A stretch of 64,000 nucleotides of DNA from Schlesneria sphaerica (GCF_044336245.1 NZ_CP172346.1:4030001-4094000); one strand, 5' to 3'. Shown: positions 33,695 through 43,591, counted from the stretch's first letter. Notes: generated by a model from the letters alone, not told the origin. Numbers and translations are program-made.

Positions 33695-35155
33695 ATGCTG
33701 AACATTCTCGGGCGACCTCAAACAGTCTGTGGAGGCGTGTCACGTCGGGAACTTCTGCAAGTCGCAGGTGCTGGCCTGTTCGGGATGTCTTTGCCCCGGC
33801 TCTTACATGCGGAGGAGTCACACTCGCCGGTTGCTCCTCGCGCTAAAAGTGTGATCTTTCTCTATCTTTTTGGCGGCCCGAGCCAACTGGAAACGTTTGA
33901 TTTAAAGCCCAAGGCTCCAAACAAGATTCGGGGTCCCTATCTGCCGATTGCCTCACGCACTCCTGACCTGTTGATCTCGGAAAAGCTCGAACAGTGTGCG
34001 GCGATCTCGGACAAATTTGCGGTCGTACGAACGTTGTCGCATTCGTTCAATGACCATAGCGGGGGGGGCCATTATGTTCAGACGGGGAAACGCTGGCATA
34101 TCCCCATCGGCGCCGGGTTTAATGCGACACCCCAGGACTGGCCATCAATCGGTTCCGTCGTGGAGTACCTTTCGCAGCACAAGCAGCACCAGTTTTCACA
34201 GCCGAGAGCACGCGAAGAGGGTCTGCCTAACTATGTTGTTGTTCCCAACAGCCTGGGAAAAATCCAGACCCATAGTGTGCTGCTGCAGAGACCCGGTGAG
34301 TACGGCGGGTGGCTGGGACGAGGTTATGATCCGATCACGACATCCGTCGATAAGAAGGATGCCAAGGATAATCCCTACTACCGCATTTGCTCTGACGAAG
34401 AACTGACGTTTCAGATCGACGGACTGATTTCTCAGGACGCCATGACACTGGACCGGTTGGGAGGGCGACAATCGCTACTCGCCCAGTTCGATCAGAAGTT
34501 GCGGCAGCGGGATGCCCAGAAGTCCCTGACGGCCTATGACCGGTTTCAGCAGCGGGCTCTCTCTCTGGTCGCATCCGAGAAAACTCGTAAAGCCATGGAT
34601 TTGCGACAAGAGTCAGACAACGTCCGGGATCGCTACGGACGCCACCTGTTCGGTCAATCAACGCTGATGGCCCGACGACTGGTCGAGGCCGGGGTTCGGT
34701 ATGTGACCGTACACTGGGATGCGCCCGACGGATATGGCTGGGACTCGCATCTCAACAGCAAAGACGTGGGCGATCATCTCATGCCTGGCTTTGACCAGAC
34801 ATTCTCGGCTTTACTGATCGATCTTGAAGAGCGTGGGTTACTCGACGAAACGCTGGTTGTCTGCCTGGGCGAAATGGGGCGGACCCCTCTCGCGAACGCC
34901 AACTGGGGCCGTGATCACTGGAGCACGCTGTTTCCCGCCGTCGTCGCGGGTGCAGGTGTAAGGGGCGGCATTGTCCTGGGACAAAGCGACAAGGACGCCG
35001 CCTATGCACTGACACCTCCGTATAAGCCAGAGGATTTCGCGGCGACGATTTACCATGCCCTGGGAATCGATCCCGAAATCCGGTTACCGGATGGTCAAGG
35101 TCGTCCGGTGGGGCTGGTAGAAGATGGAAAGCCCATTCTCGAACTCTTTGGCTGA
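33695..35155 (+). CDS. DUF1501 protein with Tat-type leader, standing alone
   Basis: A 486-residue exported protein of the DUF1501 group, related to the alkaline-phosphatase/sulfatase fold but without proven activity. The leader has a twin-Arg motif, SRRELLQVAGAGLFGMSLPRLLHAEE, indicating folded export. Family blocks are visible: KSVIFLYLFGGPSQLETFDLKPKAPNKIRGPY, VVRTLSHSFNDHSGGGHYVQTG, WPSIGSVVEYLSQ, WDAPDGYGWDSHLNS and LVVCLGEMGRTPLANANWGRDHWSTLFPAVVAGAGVRGGIVLGQSDKDAAY. GGAAGG lies 6 bases before the start. Usually a DUF1549/DUF1553 gene lies beside it. Here the neighbours are the M48 peptidase and an EF-hand protein, so the pair partner is distant or lost. Confidence 0.92.
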   Translation: MLNILGRPQTVCGGVSRRELLQVAGAGLFGMSLPRLLHAEESHSPVAPRAKSVIFLYLFGGPSQLETFDLKPKAPNKIRGPYLPIASRTPDLLISEKLEQCAAISDKFAVVRTLSHSFNDHSGGGHYVQTGKRWHIPIGAGFNATPQDWPSIGSVVEYLSQHKQHQFSQPRAREEGLPNYVVVPNSLGKIQTHSVLLQRPGEYGGWLGRGYDPITTSVDKKDAKDNPYYRICSDEELTFQIDGLISQDAMTLDRLGGRQSLLAQFDQKLRQRDAQKSLTAYDRFQQRALSLVASEKTRKAMDLRQESDNVRDRYGRHLFGQSTLMARRLVEAGVRYVTVHWDAPDGYGWDSHLNSKDVGDHLMPGFDQTFSALLIDLEERGLLDETLVVCLGEMGRTPLANANWGRDHWSTLFPAVVAGAGVRGGIVLGQSDKDAAYALTPPYKPEDFAATIYHALGIDPEIRLPDGQGRPVGLVEDGKPILELFG

Positions 35156-35594
35156 CGGGTCGCGCCTTATTAACAGAGGCCTCGATTTCTCATGAGGGGC
35201 AATCCGGCCCCCCGCGATGGCCTGTCGCGAAAAAAAGGATGGCGGCGACCTTCTGGGTCCCCTTGATGGCTTGGCGCGACAAGAGTTGCTCATGACGTGC
35301 TCGATCGATGTGACTGAGAGAAATTTCCTCCTTCGATTTCTCTTCACTGCGGAGAGAAAACCGCGGATAGAAAGTCCGTCCCGCGTCATCAACCTGGATC
35401 TGAGAGGTTTCGGGGAACTTACTCCGCGAAGTCTGCGTCCCTTCCTCTGTGAAGAGCCTCCATTCGCTGAAACCGATCTGCGGACGTAATCCGCGCTGCC
35501 GGGCAAGTCGTTGACATTCTTGCTTCCCGGGACCATTGTTGAGTCTCTCCTATCCCAGTTCACTCCATCGCGGCTCCATTGATCAGGGTGCGAG
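35156..35594. other. Intergenic region, no gene seen
   Basis: About 440 bases between the DUF1501 gene and the EF-hand/PD40 gene, both on the plus strand. ORFs here look non-coding. No clear terminator was found after the DUF1501 gene. Confidence 0.4.
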
Positions 35595-37577
35595 ATGATT
35601 TCCTATTACTTGCGTCGGACAAGTCTGGTTCTCGCTACGGTCTTCTCTCTCAGTTTCCTCTTTCAGCAACGCATCGTGCTTGCGGACGAGTCACCTGGGG
35701 TGAAGCAGGATCCGTTTGCCGAGACCTTGTCCAATGCGGACAAGGATGGTGATGGCCAGTTGTCGCTGGAAGAGTTTCAGGGGCTTGTCGGAGCTTCAGC
35801 CGTCACGAAGCGCGACTTCCGCCTGTTCGACCGCAATCGGGACGGTCGTCTGGTCCGGGATGAGTTCGCGACGATTCCGGGCATTGTCCCGGGGGTCGAG
35901 CCGGAGTCGAATTATCATCCTGTGCTGATTCTCTGTGACGAGATTATCTCAAAAATTGATAAAGCGGTTGGTGTGTGGAAAGAGCAGCCGACGGTCGAAA
36001 TTAAAGCGGATCGAATGGCTGAGGTCATCCAGTCTCAACTCGTTTCGGCGGGCCTGCAGAGAAACCCGATCAATCTCGATGAAGATCGAAATGGTAAAGT
36101 GAGTCGGGCGGAAGTGCGCCGCTTTATCGAAATGGAGTTGGGAATCCGCCGAGGTGACGGCAAGTTCTTGCGTCTGCCCGATGGCCGACTGTTTAACTAT
36201 ATTCTTTTTCTCCATGCTGACGAAAACAAGAATGATCGGATCGAGCGAAACGAGTTTGTATCGCGGACGTTTGTCACCGCAGACGTTGCGAGCAAAGAGT
36301 TTGATGCTGCCAACAAGAATGGAGACGATCATCTTTCATTTGACGAATTCAAGCTGGTCCCCGGTCGGGGAGTGTTTGATCCGATTTACGAATTTCGGGT
36401 GTGGGATACCAACCTCGATGCCTTGCTGAGCAAAGAAGAGTTGCTCGTCGGGACCCCCGAATGGCAGAGGAAAATTGCAGAGAACGCTTTGCCGGCGTTT
36501 GATCTGGATAAAGACGGGCAGCTTTCGCTCTCCGAGTATCAATTGACTCCTCAGGCCAACATGGTCCTTCCCTGGGATTGGGGAATGGATGACAAGGACG
36601 GAGACGGCTTCCTGTCATTAGCGGAATTTCAATTCGCCCCCGCGACCTTTCCGGCTTATGACCAGACTCAGTTCCCGCTGCTGCGGTTTACCTGTTTCCA
36701 TCTGCTGGACCTGAACTCGGACGGAAAACTGGATCCAAAGGAGTACATCTATCGGCGCAAGACTCCTGACGAATTCTTTGTGTTGAATGAGGACGGAACC
36801 GGGTGGGAGTCGCTTTTTCGGTTCGAAGGGCATTTTGCCTGTGGTTCTGTTGCAGTCTCGCCGGATGGCAAATGGATGGCCTTCGATTCCTGGCCGGACA
36901 TTAATCAGGCCGGATCGGCGATCTTTGTGAAGGAACTGCAGGGGGGCGAGCCGCGGATGATCGTTTCAGGAATGATGCCGACCTGGTCAAAGGATGGCAG
37001 GTTTCTCACCTGTTCTCGAAACGAGCCGACCTACGGAGTCTGGATTCTTGAGGTCACCGGGGACCAGCGAGAGCACCTTTGCCAGGGATGGGGGGCTCAA
37101 TGGTCACCTGATGGGAAGTCGATCGCCTTCAGCGAAGGGACGACGATTAAAGCGTTCGATATCATTAAGGATGATTTTCGGAACATCGTTAATGGTGAGG
37201 AGAACGGCTATCAGCAGATTTACTGGAATATGGCTTGGTCGCCCGACGGTGAGCGGCTCTGTTTTAAAGGAGTCAAGCCGGATGGTACGCAGGAGGTTGC
37301 AACGGTCAGCACCGTTGATGACAAGCCTGCAATCAAAGTTCATCACTCGGTGAAAGGGACCGCTGTGAATGCGGATTTCGCCTGGCACCCGCGTGGAGAT
37401 CGAGTTGTCTTCGCGATGTTCTGTAAGGAACGGGGACATACGCAGCTCTATGAATTTAATCCGGGAAAGGACGATCCTCCGGTTCTGCTGAAGGGGCAGG
37501 ATGAAACTCGCAATAATAGCGATAGTTGCTGGACGCCCGACGGAAAGAAGCTGATCGTCGTTAGTGGTGATTATTAG
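35595..37577 (+). CDS. Secreted nine-EF-hand protein with C-terminal PD40/TolB-like propeller
   Basis: A 660-residue exported protein with a signal peptide ending near QQRIVLADES. Nine EF-hand-like loops follow, at about residues 49-60 (DKDGDGQLSLEE), 79-90, 162-173, 209-220, 240-251, 271-282, 303-314, 333-344 and 372-383 (DLNSDGKLDPKE). Loops one, two, seven, eight and nine have the Dx(D/N)xDG and final Glu of calcium sites. The loop at 271-282 lacks the Gly, and the one at 240-251 begins with Asn. From about 394 the chain is a PD40/TolB-type beta-propeller with repeats such as VAVSPDGKWMAFDSWP, MPTWSKDGRFLTCSR, GAQWSPDGKSIAFSEG, MAWSPDGERLCFKG and FAWHPRGDRVVFAMF. The next gene is a copy of this propeller half alone. 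Calcium-dependent surface binding is inference. Confidence 0.85.
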   Translation: MISYYLRRTSLVLATVFSLSFLFQQRIVLADESPGVKQDPFAETLSNADKDGDGQLSLEEFQGLVGASAVTKRDFRLFDRNRDGRLVRDEFATIPGIVPGVEPESNYHPVLILCDEIISKIDKAVGVWKEQPTVEIKADRMAEVIQSQLVSAGLQRNPINLDEDRNGKVSRAEVRRFIEMELGIRRGDGKFLRLPDGRLFNYILFLHADENKNDRIERNEFVSRTFVTADVASKEFDAANKNGDDHLSFDEFKLVPGRGVFDPIYEFRVWDTNLDALLSKEELLVGTPEWQRKIAENALPAFDLDKDGQLSLSEYQLTPQANMVLPWDWGMDDKDGDGFLSLAEFQFAPATFPAYDQTQFPLLRFTCFHLLDLNSDGKLDPKEYIYRRKTPDEFFVLNEDGTGWESLFRFEGHFACGSVAVSPDGKWMAFDSWPDINQAGSAIFVKELQGGEPRMIVSGMMPTWSKDGRFLTCSRNEPTYGVWILEVTGDQREHLCQGWGAQWSPDGKSIAFSEGTTIKAFDIIKDDFRNIVNGEENGYQQIYWNMAWSPDGERLCFKGVKPDGTQEVATVSTVDDKPAIKVHHSVKGTAVNADFAWHPRGDRVVFAMFCKERGHTQLYEFNPGKDDPPVLLKGQDETRNNSDSCWTPDGKKLIVVSGDY

Positions 37578-37686
37578 TCGTCTCCAGCACCCCACTGATA
37601 CGCGATTGACAACGTTTGCAGGACGGGTCATCGTCAATCAAGTTGTTGAAACGATGGGCGAATTCTCAACTCGGCAAGAGGCTCTT

Positions 37687-38604
37687 ATGTATCGCTGGTC
37701 GCCAGGCTCGAAGCTGTTGTCGCGGGGAACTTTATTTCTGATCTGCGCGCTCTGTGCGACAAGCGCGGTCGCTCAAGAGAAGCCTCAGAAAATTCCCAAC
37801 GAATTCTTCGTGTTGAACGAAGATGGCACGGGCTGGAAATCGCTCTATCGATTCCCGGGGGGCAACGCGAATGGCTCTGTCAGTGTGTCACCAGATGGGA
37901 AAGCGATTGCGTTCGATTCCTGGCCGGGGGAGAAGATGCGAGAATCTTCCATCTATATTAAGGAACTGGAAGGGGGGGAACCCCGGAAACTCTGTTCGGG
38001 CATGATGCCGACGTGGTCGAAAGAGGGGCGGTTTCTGACTTGCTCACGGTATGAACCCGTTCGCGGTGTGTGGCTCATCGAAATCGACGGCGAAGAACGG
38101 GAGCATCTCTGCACGGGATGGGGGGCTCAATGGTCTCCGGATGGTCGCAAGATCGCCTTCAGTGAGGGTGCGGCCGTAACAGTTTTCGATATCGTCAAAG
38201 ATGAGTTTCAAACGATCCTCGAAGCCGGGCAAAGCCCTTACCGGCGCGTTTTCTTTAACATGGCCTGGTCACCCGATTCAGAGCAGATCTGTCTGAAAGG
38301 GGTCAAGCCCGACGGGACGGAAGAGATCGCGACCTTACGAAGCGTGGGCGGTAAGCCCGTCCTGAAAGTTCATCATTCCGTGAATGTGGAAGTTCACCCT
38401 GACTTTGCGTGGCATCCGAAAGGGGATCGTATCGTCTGTGCGATCTTCTGCCCCGAACGGGGCGTGACGCAGCTGTACGACTTCAATCCCGAGAAGGACG
38501 ATCCTCCCCAACTGGTGAAGGGACAGGATGAAACCCGGAATAACACCGATTCCACATGGACGCATGATGGAAAGACGTTGATTGTCGTCAGCGGTGATTT
38601 CTAG
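37687..38604 (+). CDS. Secreted PD40/TolB-like propeller, tandem paralogue of the preceding C-terminal half
   Basis: A 305-residue exported protein with signal peptide MYRWSPGSKLLSRGTLFLICALCATSAVAQ. From PNEFFVLNEDGTGWKSLYRFPG to its end, KGQDETRNNTDSTWTHDGKTLIVVSGDF, it aligns block for block with residues about 393-660 of the upstream protein, including the shared endings RNN(S/T)DS and VVSGD. It has no EF-hands. AGAGG precedes the ATG at 37687; the longer in-frame start overlaps the previous gene's stop and gives a leader without a signal. It lies 109 bases downstream, so the two are likely co-transcribed. This is a partial tandem duplication, or the upstream gene gained its EF-hand part by fusion. 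Confidence 0.85.
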   Translation: MYRWSPGSKLLSRGTLFLICALCATSAVAQEKPQKIPNEFFVLNEDGTGWKSLYRFPGGNANGSVSVSPDGKAIAFDSWPGEKMRESSIYIKELEGGEPRKLCSGMMPTWSKEGRFLTCSRYEPVRGVWLIEIDGEEREHLCTGWGAQWSPDGRKIAFSEGAAVTVFDIVKDEFQTILEAGQSPYRRVFFNMAWSPDSEQICLKGVKPDGTEEIATLRSVGGKPVLKVHHSVNVEVHPDFAWHPKGDRIVCAIFCPERGVTQLYDFNPEKDDPPQLVKGQDETRNNTDSTWTHDGKTLIVVSGDF

Positions 38605-38835
38605 ATGAGCGTGCTCGATTGCGCTCGGGTGCCCGGAAAGAGGAATTGCATCCCAGGCAAGGACGAGCGTGATCAAAGTCTTCAGGGGTTGCCCGGATAG
38701 GTTGCACAGCTCTCCGGGCCTCGTGTGTGAAGCCCCAGAGGCTCACAACCCGAACTCAGGATTATCGAGTCAGGATGTGAAGTGCCCCGAAAAGGATTGA
38801 TCTCATTCGTGGCAGCCCCCCAGAGGGACATATGG
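38605..38835. other. Convergent gap before xylA, no gene seen
   Basis: About 230 bases between the PD40 gene (plus) and the terminator next to xylA. Nothing beyond GC-rich ORF shadows was seen. Confidence 0.35.
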
Positions 38836-38842
38836 AAAAGAG

Positions 38843-38872
38843 CCCTGCTTCGGAGAAGACTCCGAAACAGGG
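38843..38872 (-). terminator. Bidirectional terminator between the PD40 gene and xylA
   Basis: Stem CCCTGCTTCGGAG (38843-38855) / CTCCGAAACAGGG (38860-38872) with one mismatch and the loop AAGA. On the minus strand it is followed by CTCTTTTCC, 38 bases past the xylA stop. On the plus strand it is followed by GCAGTTTT, so it may act in both directions. Confidence 0.7.
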
Positions 38873-38909
38873 GCAGTTTTACAATGGTGATGCCAATCGC
38901 TTCGTTCGA

Positions 38910-40220
38910 TCAGATGAACTGATTGATGATGTTTTCCAGCAGTTCCTGTCGGCCTGACTCGTTCGGTTCGAGCTTGTCCTTGCCCAGCACGTATTTTTCG
39001 AGCGATTCGAAGCTGGCTTTTCCTGCTTCGATCTCGGCCCCGATTCCTGAATCGAAGCTGCGGTAGCGGTTCTTGACGAAGTCTTTCAGAGCCCCGTCCT
39101 TGCGGATCGCTGCCGCAATTTTGGCCCCGCGTGCAAACGCGTCGATCGCGCCGATGTGAGCGTGGAAGAGATCGACGGGTTCGAAGCTTTCCCGCCGGAC
39201 TTTGGCATCAAAGTTGACGCCACCCGGAGCGATTCCACCTTGCTCCAGAATGACCAGCATACACTGCGTTGTCAGGTAGATATCGGTGGGGAACTGGTCG
39301 GTATCCCAGCCCAGCAGCATATCTCCTGTGTTGGCATCGATGCTTCCCAGTGCACCCTGAATACGGGCGTATTCGAGTTCGTGCATCATGGTATGGCCAG
39401 CCAGTGTGGCATGGTTCGTTTCGATGTTCAGTTTGACGTGATCGAGCAGTCCGTACGAACGACAGAAGTTCAGGCACGCGGCCGCGTCGAAGTCGTACTG
39501 ATGCTTTGTCGGCTCTTTCGGCTTGGGCTCGAACAGGAACTGTCCTTTGAAGCCGATCTGTTTGGCGTAGTCGACCGCCATGTGCATGAATCTGGCCAGG
39601 TGATCCAGTTCTCGCTTCATGTCGGTGTTGAACAGGTTGTGGTAACCCTCGCGGCCACCCCAGAAGACATAGTTCGCACCACCCAGTTCATGGGTGACTT
39701 CCATCGCTTTCTTCACCTGTGCTGCCGCGTAGGCGAAGACGTCTGCGTTGCAGGTGGTCGCGGCGCCGTGCATGAAGCGCGGGTGTGAGAACATGTTCGC
39801 TGTTCCCCACAACAGCTTGATGCCGGTTCGCTCTTGTGCCTCTTTCAGTGCCTTGGCAACGATGTCCAGATTCTTGTTGGACTGGGCGAGCGTAGCTCCT
39901 TCCGGTGCGACGTCCCGATCATGGAAGGCATAGAAGGGGCAGCCGAGCTTTTCGATGAACTCGAAAGCGACGTCGACCCGCTTCACGGCGTTCTCGACCG
40001 AATCCGAACCATCGTCCCAGGGACGCTGCAATGTGGCCGAGCCGAACGGATCGCTTCCCGTGCCGCGGAAAGTATGCCAGTAGCAAACGGTATAACGCAG
40101 CAGGTCTTCCAGCTTCTGGCCTTCGACGACCTCTTCCGGGTTGTAGTGCTTGTAAGCGAGCGGGTTCCGGCTGGTTGGGCCTTCGTATTCGATCTTGGGA
40201 ACATCTGGAAAATAGGCCAT
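38910..40220 (-). CDS. xylA: Xylose isomerase
   Basis: A 436-residue metal-dependent aldose-ketose isomerase that turns D-xylose into D-xylulose (and D-glucose into D-fructose) as a homotetramer in the cytoplasm. Class II signatures are visible: YWHTFRGTGSDPFGSATLQRPW, GCPFYAFHDRDVAPEG (catalytic His with the adjacent Asp), ELGGANYVFWGGREGYHNLFNTDMKRELDHLARF, LFEPKPKEPTKHQYDFDAAACLNF (metal-ligand Glu and the PTKHQYD motif), LNIETNHATLAGHTMMHEL (Glu and His), SIDANTGDMLLGWDTDQFPTDIY and GGVNFDAKVRRESF. Length is typical. No xylulokinase or transporter is adjacent. Strong hits of this kind leave little doubt about the reaction, though the natural sugar may differ. Confidence 0.96.
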   Translation of the reverse strand: MAYFPDVPKIEYEGPTSRNPLAYKHYNPEEVVEGQKLEDLLRYTVCYWHTFRGTGSDPFGSATLQRPWDDGSDSVENAVKRVDVAFEFIEKLGCPFYAFHDRDVAPEGATLAQSNKNLDIVAKALKEAQERTGIKLLWGTANMFSHPRFMHGAATTCNADVFAYAAAQVKKAMEVTHELGGANYVFWGGREGYHNLFNTDMKRELDHLARFMHMAVDYAKQIGFKGQFLFEPKPKEPTKHQYDFDAAACLNFCRSYGLLDHVKLNIETNHATLAGHTMMHELEYARIQGALGSIDANTGDMLLGWDTDQFPTDIYLTTQCMLVILEQGGIAPGGVNFDAKVRRESFEPVDLFHAHIGAIDAFARGAKIAAAIRKDGALKDFVKNRYRSFDSGIGAEIEAGKASFESLEKYVLGKDKLEPNESGRQELLENIINQFI

Positions 40221-40678
40221 GGTTTCACACGCTCGATCGGGAAGGTTGATTGGAAACAGGAGAATTGCCCCGCAGTGTATCGAAGCCGAAAGAAGCTCGC
40301 AAAGGCCGACCCCGGACGAATCTCGCTGGCCATGTCTGTTGACTCTCTCATTACGCGTCTGGGGGAAAGTTGCGCGTCTGCGGAAAAGGTGCGACTGGCA
40401 CTGCCATTCGTATTTCAGGGGTCTTTACGCGGGCGTGCTCCATCGCCGCGAAGCCGCGACTGTCCGACGGGGGCGATGTATGAAACTCTGACGGCGGCCC
40501 CCTGCAACGCCGAATATGTCGGCGCAGGGGGGAATCGTCCTGTCGCTCGAGACGGAGGATTCCCCCTCAGACTTCCTCGCACGGCATCCCTACCGCTTTG
40601 CATCCGTTCTCGGAAGCTGGCGTGACTGAACTTCCGCGGTAACCGATGCGCTTGCCGATGGCAATCGGACAGGGGCCA

Positions 40679-43189
40679 TCAGGAACCGGGGGATGGTTCC
40701 GGGAATTCGGCCTCTGATTTCTGAGAACTGACCAGACCGGCGATCAGGCCGCGGCAGAGCGAAGTTTTTTCCGTGTTCTGGGGCACCTGTGAGATCTGGC
40801 TCCAGATCAGATCTGCCTGACCATTCTGAGCTCCCAGTGCGGCTGCCAGGCGGTAGCACTCTTCGCGGATCACCATATCGTCCAGCTTGGAGATAAACTG
40901 GAAAGCGAGAGGCAGGTTGTCCATTGTCGGGAGCAGCGACGCCGTCCGAAGCAGAATGTCTTCTCGGCGACTGTTCCGGTTATCAATGGTTTGTACAAAC
41001 TGGACCGCACGGTTGACGTCCGTTTTCAGGAGTTCATTGAACTCAATGAAAGGGGGGCGGGGTGGGACGGGCTGGTTGGAACGGAGTCCCCAGGCGCCGA
41101 GAATGGCTTTCTCTTCCGGGGTCCCCTTCAGCCCTTCGATCAATTCACCGGGCAGTTGGGTCGCGAACAGGTTCTCACGACGATTCACATCGTCTGCCGT
41201 CGACCGTGTGCTGACGACAACCCACACTTTGTGATAGAGCCCGACTCCTGCGCCACACAGTCGAGAGAGCAGGGTTGTTTCGGTTTGAAGTTTCTGTTCG
41301 GCGGCGCGCACGATCTCGGCGAGTGCACGCTTGTAGTTACTGGCTGTTGTCCGTGCTTCATCATCGGACTTCAGTCGAAGTTCCGATTTGAGGAAGCTTT
41401 GCAGTCCAGTATTACCCATGCGATCGGTCTCTTCCTGTCGCTGCTGTGCTGCGGCGAACGTGGGAGCCGTCGCGCGAATGTACGTCAGGGCCAGATCGAG
41501 TGACTGTTCTGCATCCGCAACGGTGTCGGCCGACTGAGCCTGCACGAATGCGATTTGCGTCGCCGCGATCGCTGCCTGAATCAACGGGTCGGGGGGAGGC
41601 AGATCGCGAGCAAATCGCTGCGTGTTTTTCACATTCGGCATCGTCGGTTCTGGTGGTGGCGTGACCGTTGACAGTTTTTCCAGAGCCAGCTTCACGGCTG
41701 CCGCGGCCCCTTCCTGATCCTTCGCCAGGACACGTCCGCAACCGGCCCGTGCCCAGACGCGGGCTGCAAACGAAGGTGGCAGGCCCTCGATGGCTTTGGC
41801 GATTACTCCGTTCGGATCCACTTCACCCTTCGACGCCGTGGTGCGGGCGATGTGTTCGGCCCAGATGGCCAGGCATTCGGCTTTGGCTTCGTCGGTTTTC
41901 TGCGCACTGGCCCAGGCAATCGCAGCATCCATTTCTCCACGATTCAACAGCGACGCGGTGGCGGCCACCGCCTGCGGGAATTCCCAGGGCAGGATGAAGA
42001 ATGCGTCAGACAACCGAGAGACTCGTCCGTCCATCGCAATTTGCAGTCGCGCGGCCAATTGCGCTTCGCTCTCGGAAGACTGGAATGTCGACAACATGTT
42101 CAGTGCGTCCGGGATTCGCCCTGCAGCCACCTGAGCGGCAATCAGCCGGCCGACGATTTCGAGTCGGGTCCGACCAAACTTGGGGATCTTGGGAACCTCG
42201 GAAAGCGCGTTGTTGAGTCGGGTCGTGGCCGCTTTCTTGTCACCCGCGGCGAAGTCGGCCCAGAAGAGGTCGAGCAGCGGGATAATGCGATAGTACGTGA
42301 CAGCGGAACCGACCTTGACCAACTGGTCCAGATGTTCGCTGGCCGCGCCGGGGTTGCCCGTCACGGCGTTCGCTTCGGCGGCAAGCTGTCGACAGAAAGG
42401 TTTACTGCGCTGACGGTCCGAGGCCAGCGACGAATCTTTCATCTGCTTCAGTACTGAATTGATGAGTTCGTCTCTGGACGCGCCCAGAGCGGCTGCTTGA
42501 TTCTGGTCTTTGGTCTTGGGGTTCTTCTGCCCGGTAATCGGCCCGACGTTCGCGGGGGAAGTCCCCTTGGTCGGGAGCTTTGCCGAACCTCCCGCAGCCA
42601 TCTCGGCGATGAGCTGTTTTTCTTCTTCGGTCAGTTCTTTGGTCTTCGGCTTACCAGTGGAGAAGAAGGCGAAGTACAGGCCGACTCCAAACAGCAGCAC
42701 GACCGCCAGCGTGATCCCTCCGATCAAAGGGAGCTTGCTGGGCTTGGGAGGTGCGGGTGGCGGGGGTGGGGCTTCTTTCTTTTCTGCAGGTGCGGTGAAC
42801 ACGGGCATCACGCACTTGGCGTTGGCACAGCGAACATCCTTGCCTGCCGCAGAGGGGGGCAGATATCCCGGCGTGTCGCACATCGGACAGATGACTTTCA
42901 GCGTCCGCTGTTTTGTCGGACTGGGCAATGCCGGGATTGCCGTGGCGCCAGCGGTCAGCTCCGATTCAAAAGGAAGGTCGTCACCAGGCAGGGTCGGTTT
43001 CGTGGTCGCCGGTTTGGCGGCACCCGCTTTCGGTGCCGCAGCAGTCCCTTTTGCCGGAGCCGCAGCGGCAGGCTTGGGGCTGGCCTTCGCTCCCGGCTTG
43101 GCCTTCATCGAGGCTCCACAGAAGGGACAGTCCACAGCATCATCATCAATGACTGACTGACGACACGAGGGACATACCGGAAAATCCAT
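40679..43189 (-). CDS. Zinc-ribbon membrane protein with a long helical repeat region
   Basis: An 836-residue protein of planctomycete type. The N-terminus has a zinc ribbon MDFPVCPSCRQSVIDDDAVDCPFCGAS (CPxC ... CPxC), an Ala/Pro/Lys-rich linker, a second zinc-ribbon-like cluster VICPMCDTPGYLPPSAAGKDVRCANAKC, and a single membrane helix LPLIGGITLAVVLLFGVGLYFAFF at about 165. The remaining 650 residues are alpha-helical, Ala/Gln-rich TPR/Sel1-like repeats (for example LAAQVAAGRIPDALNMLSTFQSSE). AGGAACC lies before the ATG chosen. I cannot assign a function. The arrangement resembles the protein at 46359, which also pairs a zinc ribbon with a single membrane helix and a helical outer part. It is divergent from the dipeptidase gene. 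Confidence 0.7.
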   Translation of the reverse strand: MDFPVCPSCRQSVIDDDAVDCPFCGASMKAKPGAKASPKPAAAAPAKGTAAAPKAGAAKPATTKPTLPGDDLPFESELTAGATAIPALPSPTKQRTLKVICPMCDTPGYLPPSAAGKDVRCANAKCVMPVFTAPAEKKEAPPPPPAPPKPSKLPLIGGITLAVVLLFGVGLYFAFFSTGKPKTKELTEEEKQLIAEMAAGGSAKLPTKGTSPANVGPITGQKNPKTKDQNQAAALGASRDELINSVLKQMKDSSLASDRQRSKPFCRQLAAEANAVTGNPGAASEHLDQLVKVGSAVTYYRIIPLLDLFWADFAAGDKKAATTRLNNALSEVPKIPKFGRTRLEIVGRLIAAQVAAGRIPDALNMLSTFQSSESEAQLAARLQIAMDGRVSRLSDAFFILPWEFPQAVAATASLLNRGEMDAAIAWASAQKTDEAKAECLAIWAEHIARTTASKGEVDPNGVIAKAIEGLPPSFAARVWARAGCGRVLAKDQEGAAAAVKLALEKLSTVTPPPEPTMPNVKNTQRFARDLPPPDPLIQAAIAATQIAFVQAQSADTVADAEQSLDLALTYIRATAPTFAAAQQRQEETDRMGNTGLQSFLKSELRLKSDDEARTTASNYKRALAEIVRAAEQKLQTETTLLSRLCGAGVGLYHKVWVVVSTRSTADDVNRRENLFATQLPGELIEGLKGTPEEKAILGAWGLRSNQPVPPRPPFIEFNELLKTDVNRAVQFVQTIDNRNSRREDILLRTASLLPTMDNLPLAFQFISKLDDMVIREECYRLAAALGAQNGQADLIWSQISQVPQNTEKTSLCRGLIAGLVSSQKSEAEFPEPSPGS

Positions 43190-43591
43190 ATCACTGGTTC
43201 CTGCCGAGGATGATCGCTGACGAAATGCACCGAAGTGAATCATGAAGGCAATCGGATTAGAGCAGTGAAGGTTGTTACTGCCAATTCCGAATCGCGTGTG
43301 AGACAGTATTCTATCGGAAGACGCAAGGGAGGGACAAACATTGGCATTAAATCAGCCGAAAAAATGCCGCAATCCGTTCCTTCCTCGAATCCTCTAATCC
43401 CTGTATCCTCCCCCGAACTCTTCGAGACACCTGGATCAGGTGTCTTCAATCGTTCCTCTGTTTTCGATGGACTCACCGTGGCTCACGTCGTCGTATCGGC
43501 CAGGATTGGGCAGCAGGCAATTTCGTGAAGTCGACGGCACCGTTCTCAGGACATTCGCAGACACCCTGCAGCAGTTATCAAGGAGTGAATT
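43190..43591. other. Divergent promoter region, no gene seen
   Basis: About 400 bases between the zinc-ribbon gene (minus) and the M20 peptidase gene (plus). Both promoters must lie here. Nothing specific was recognised beyond the strong ribosome site of the peptidase gene. Confidence 0.4.
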
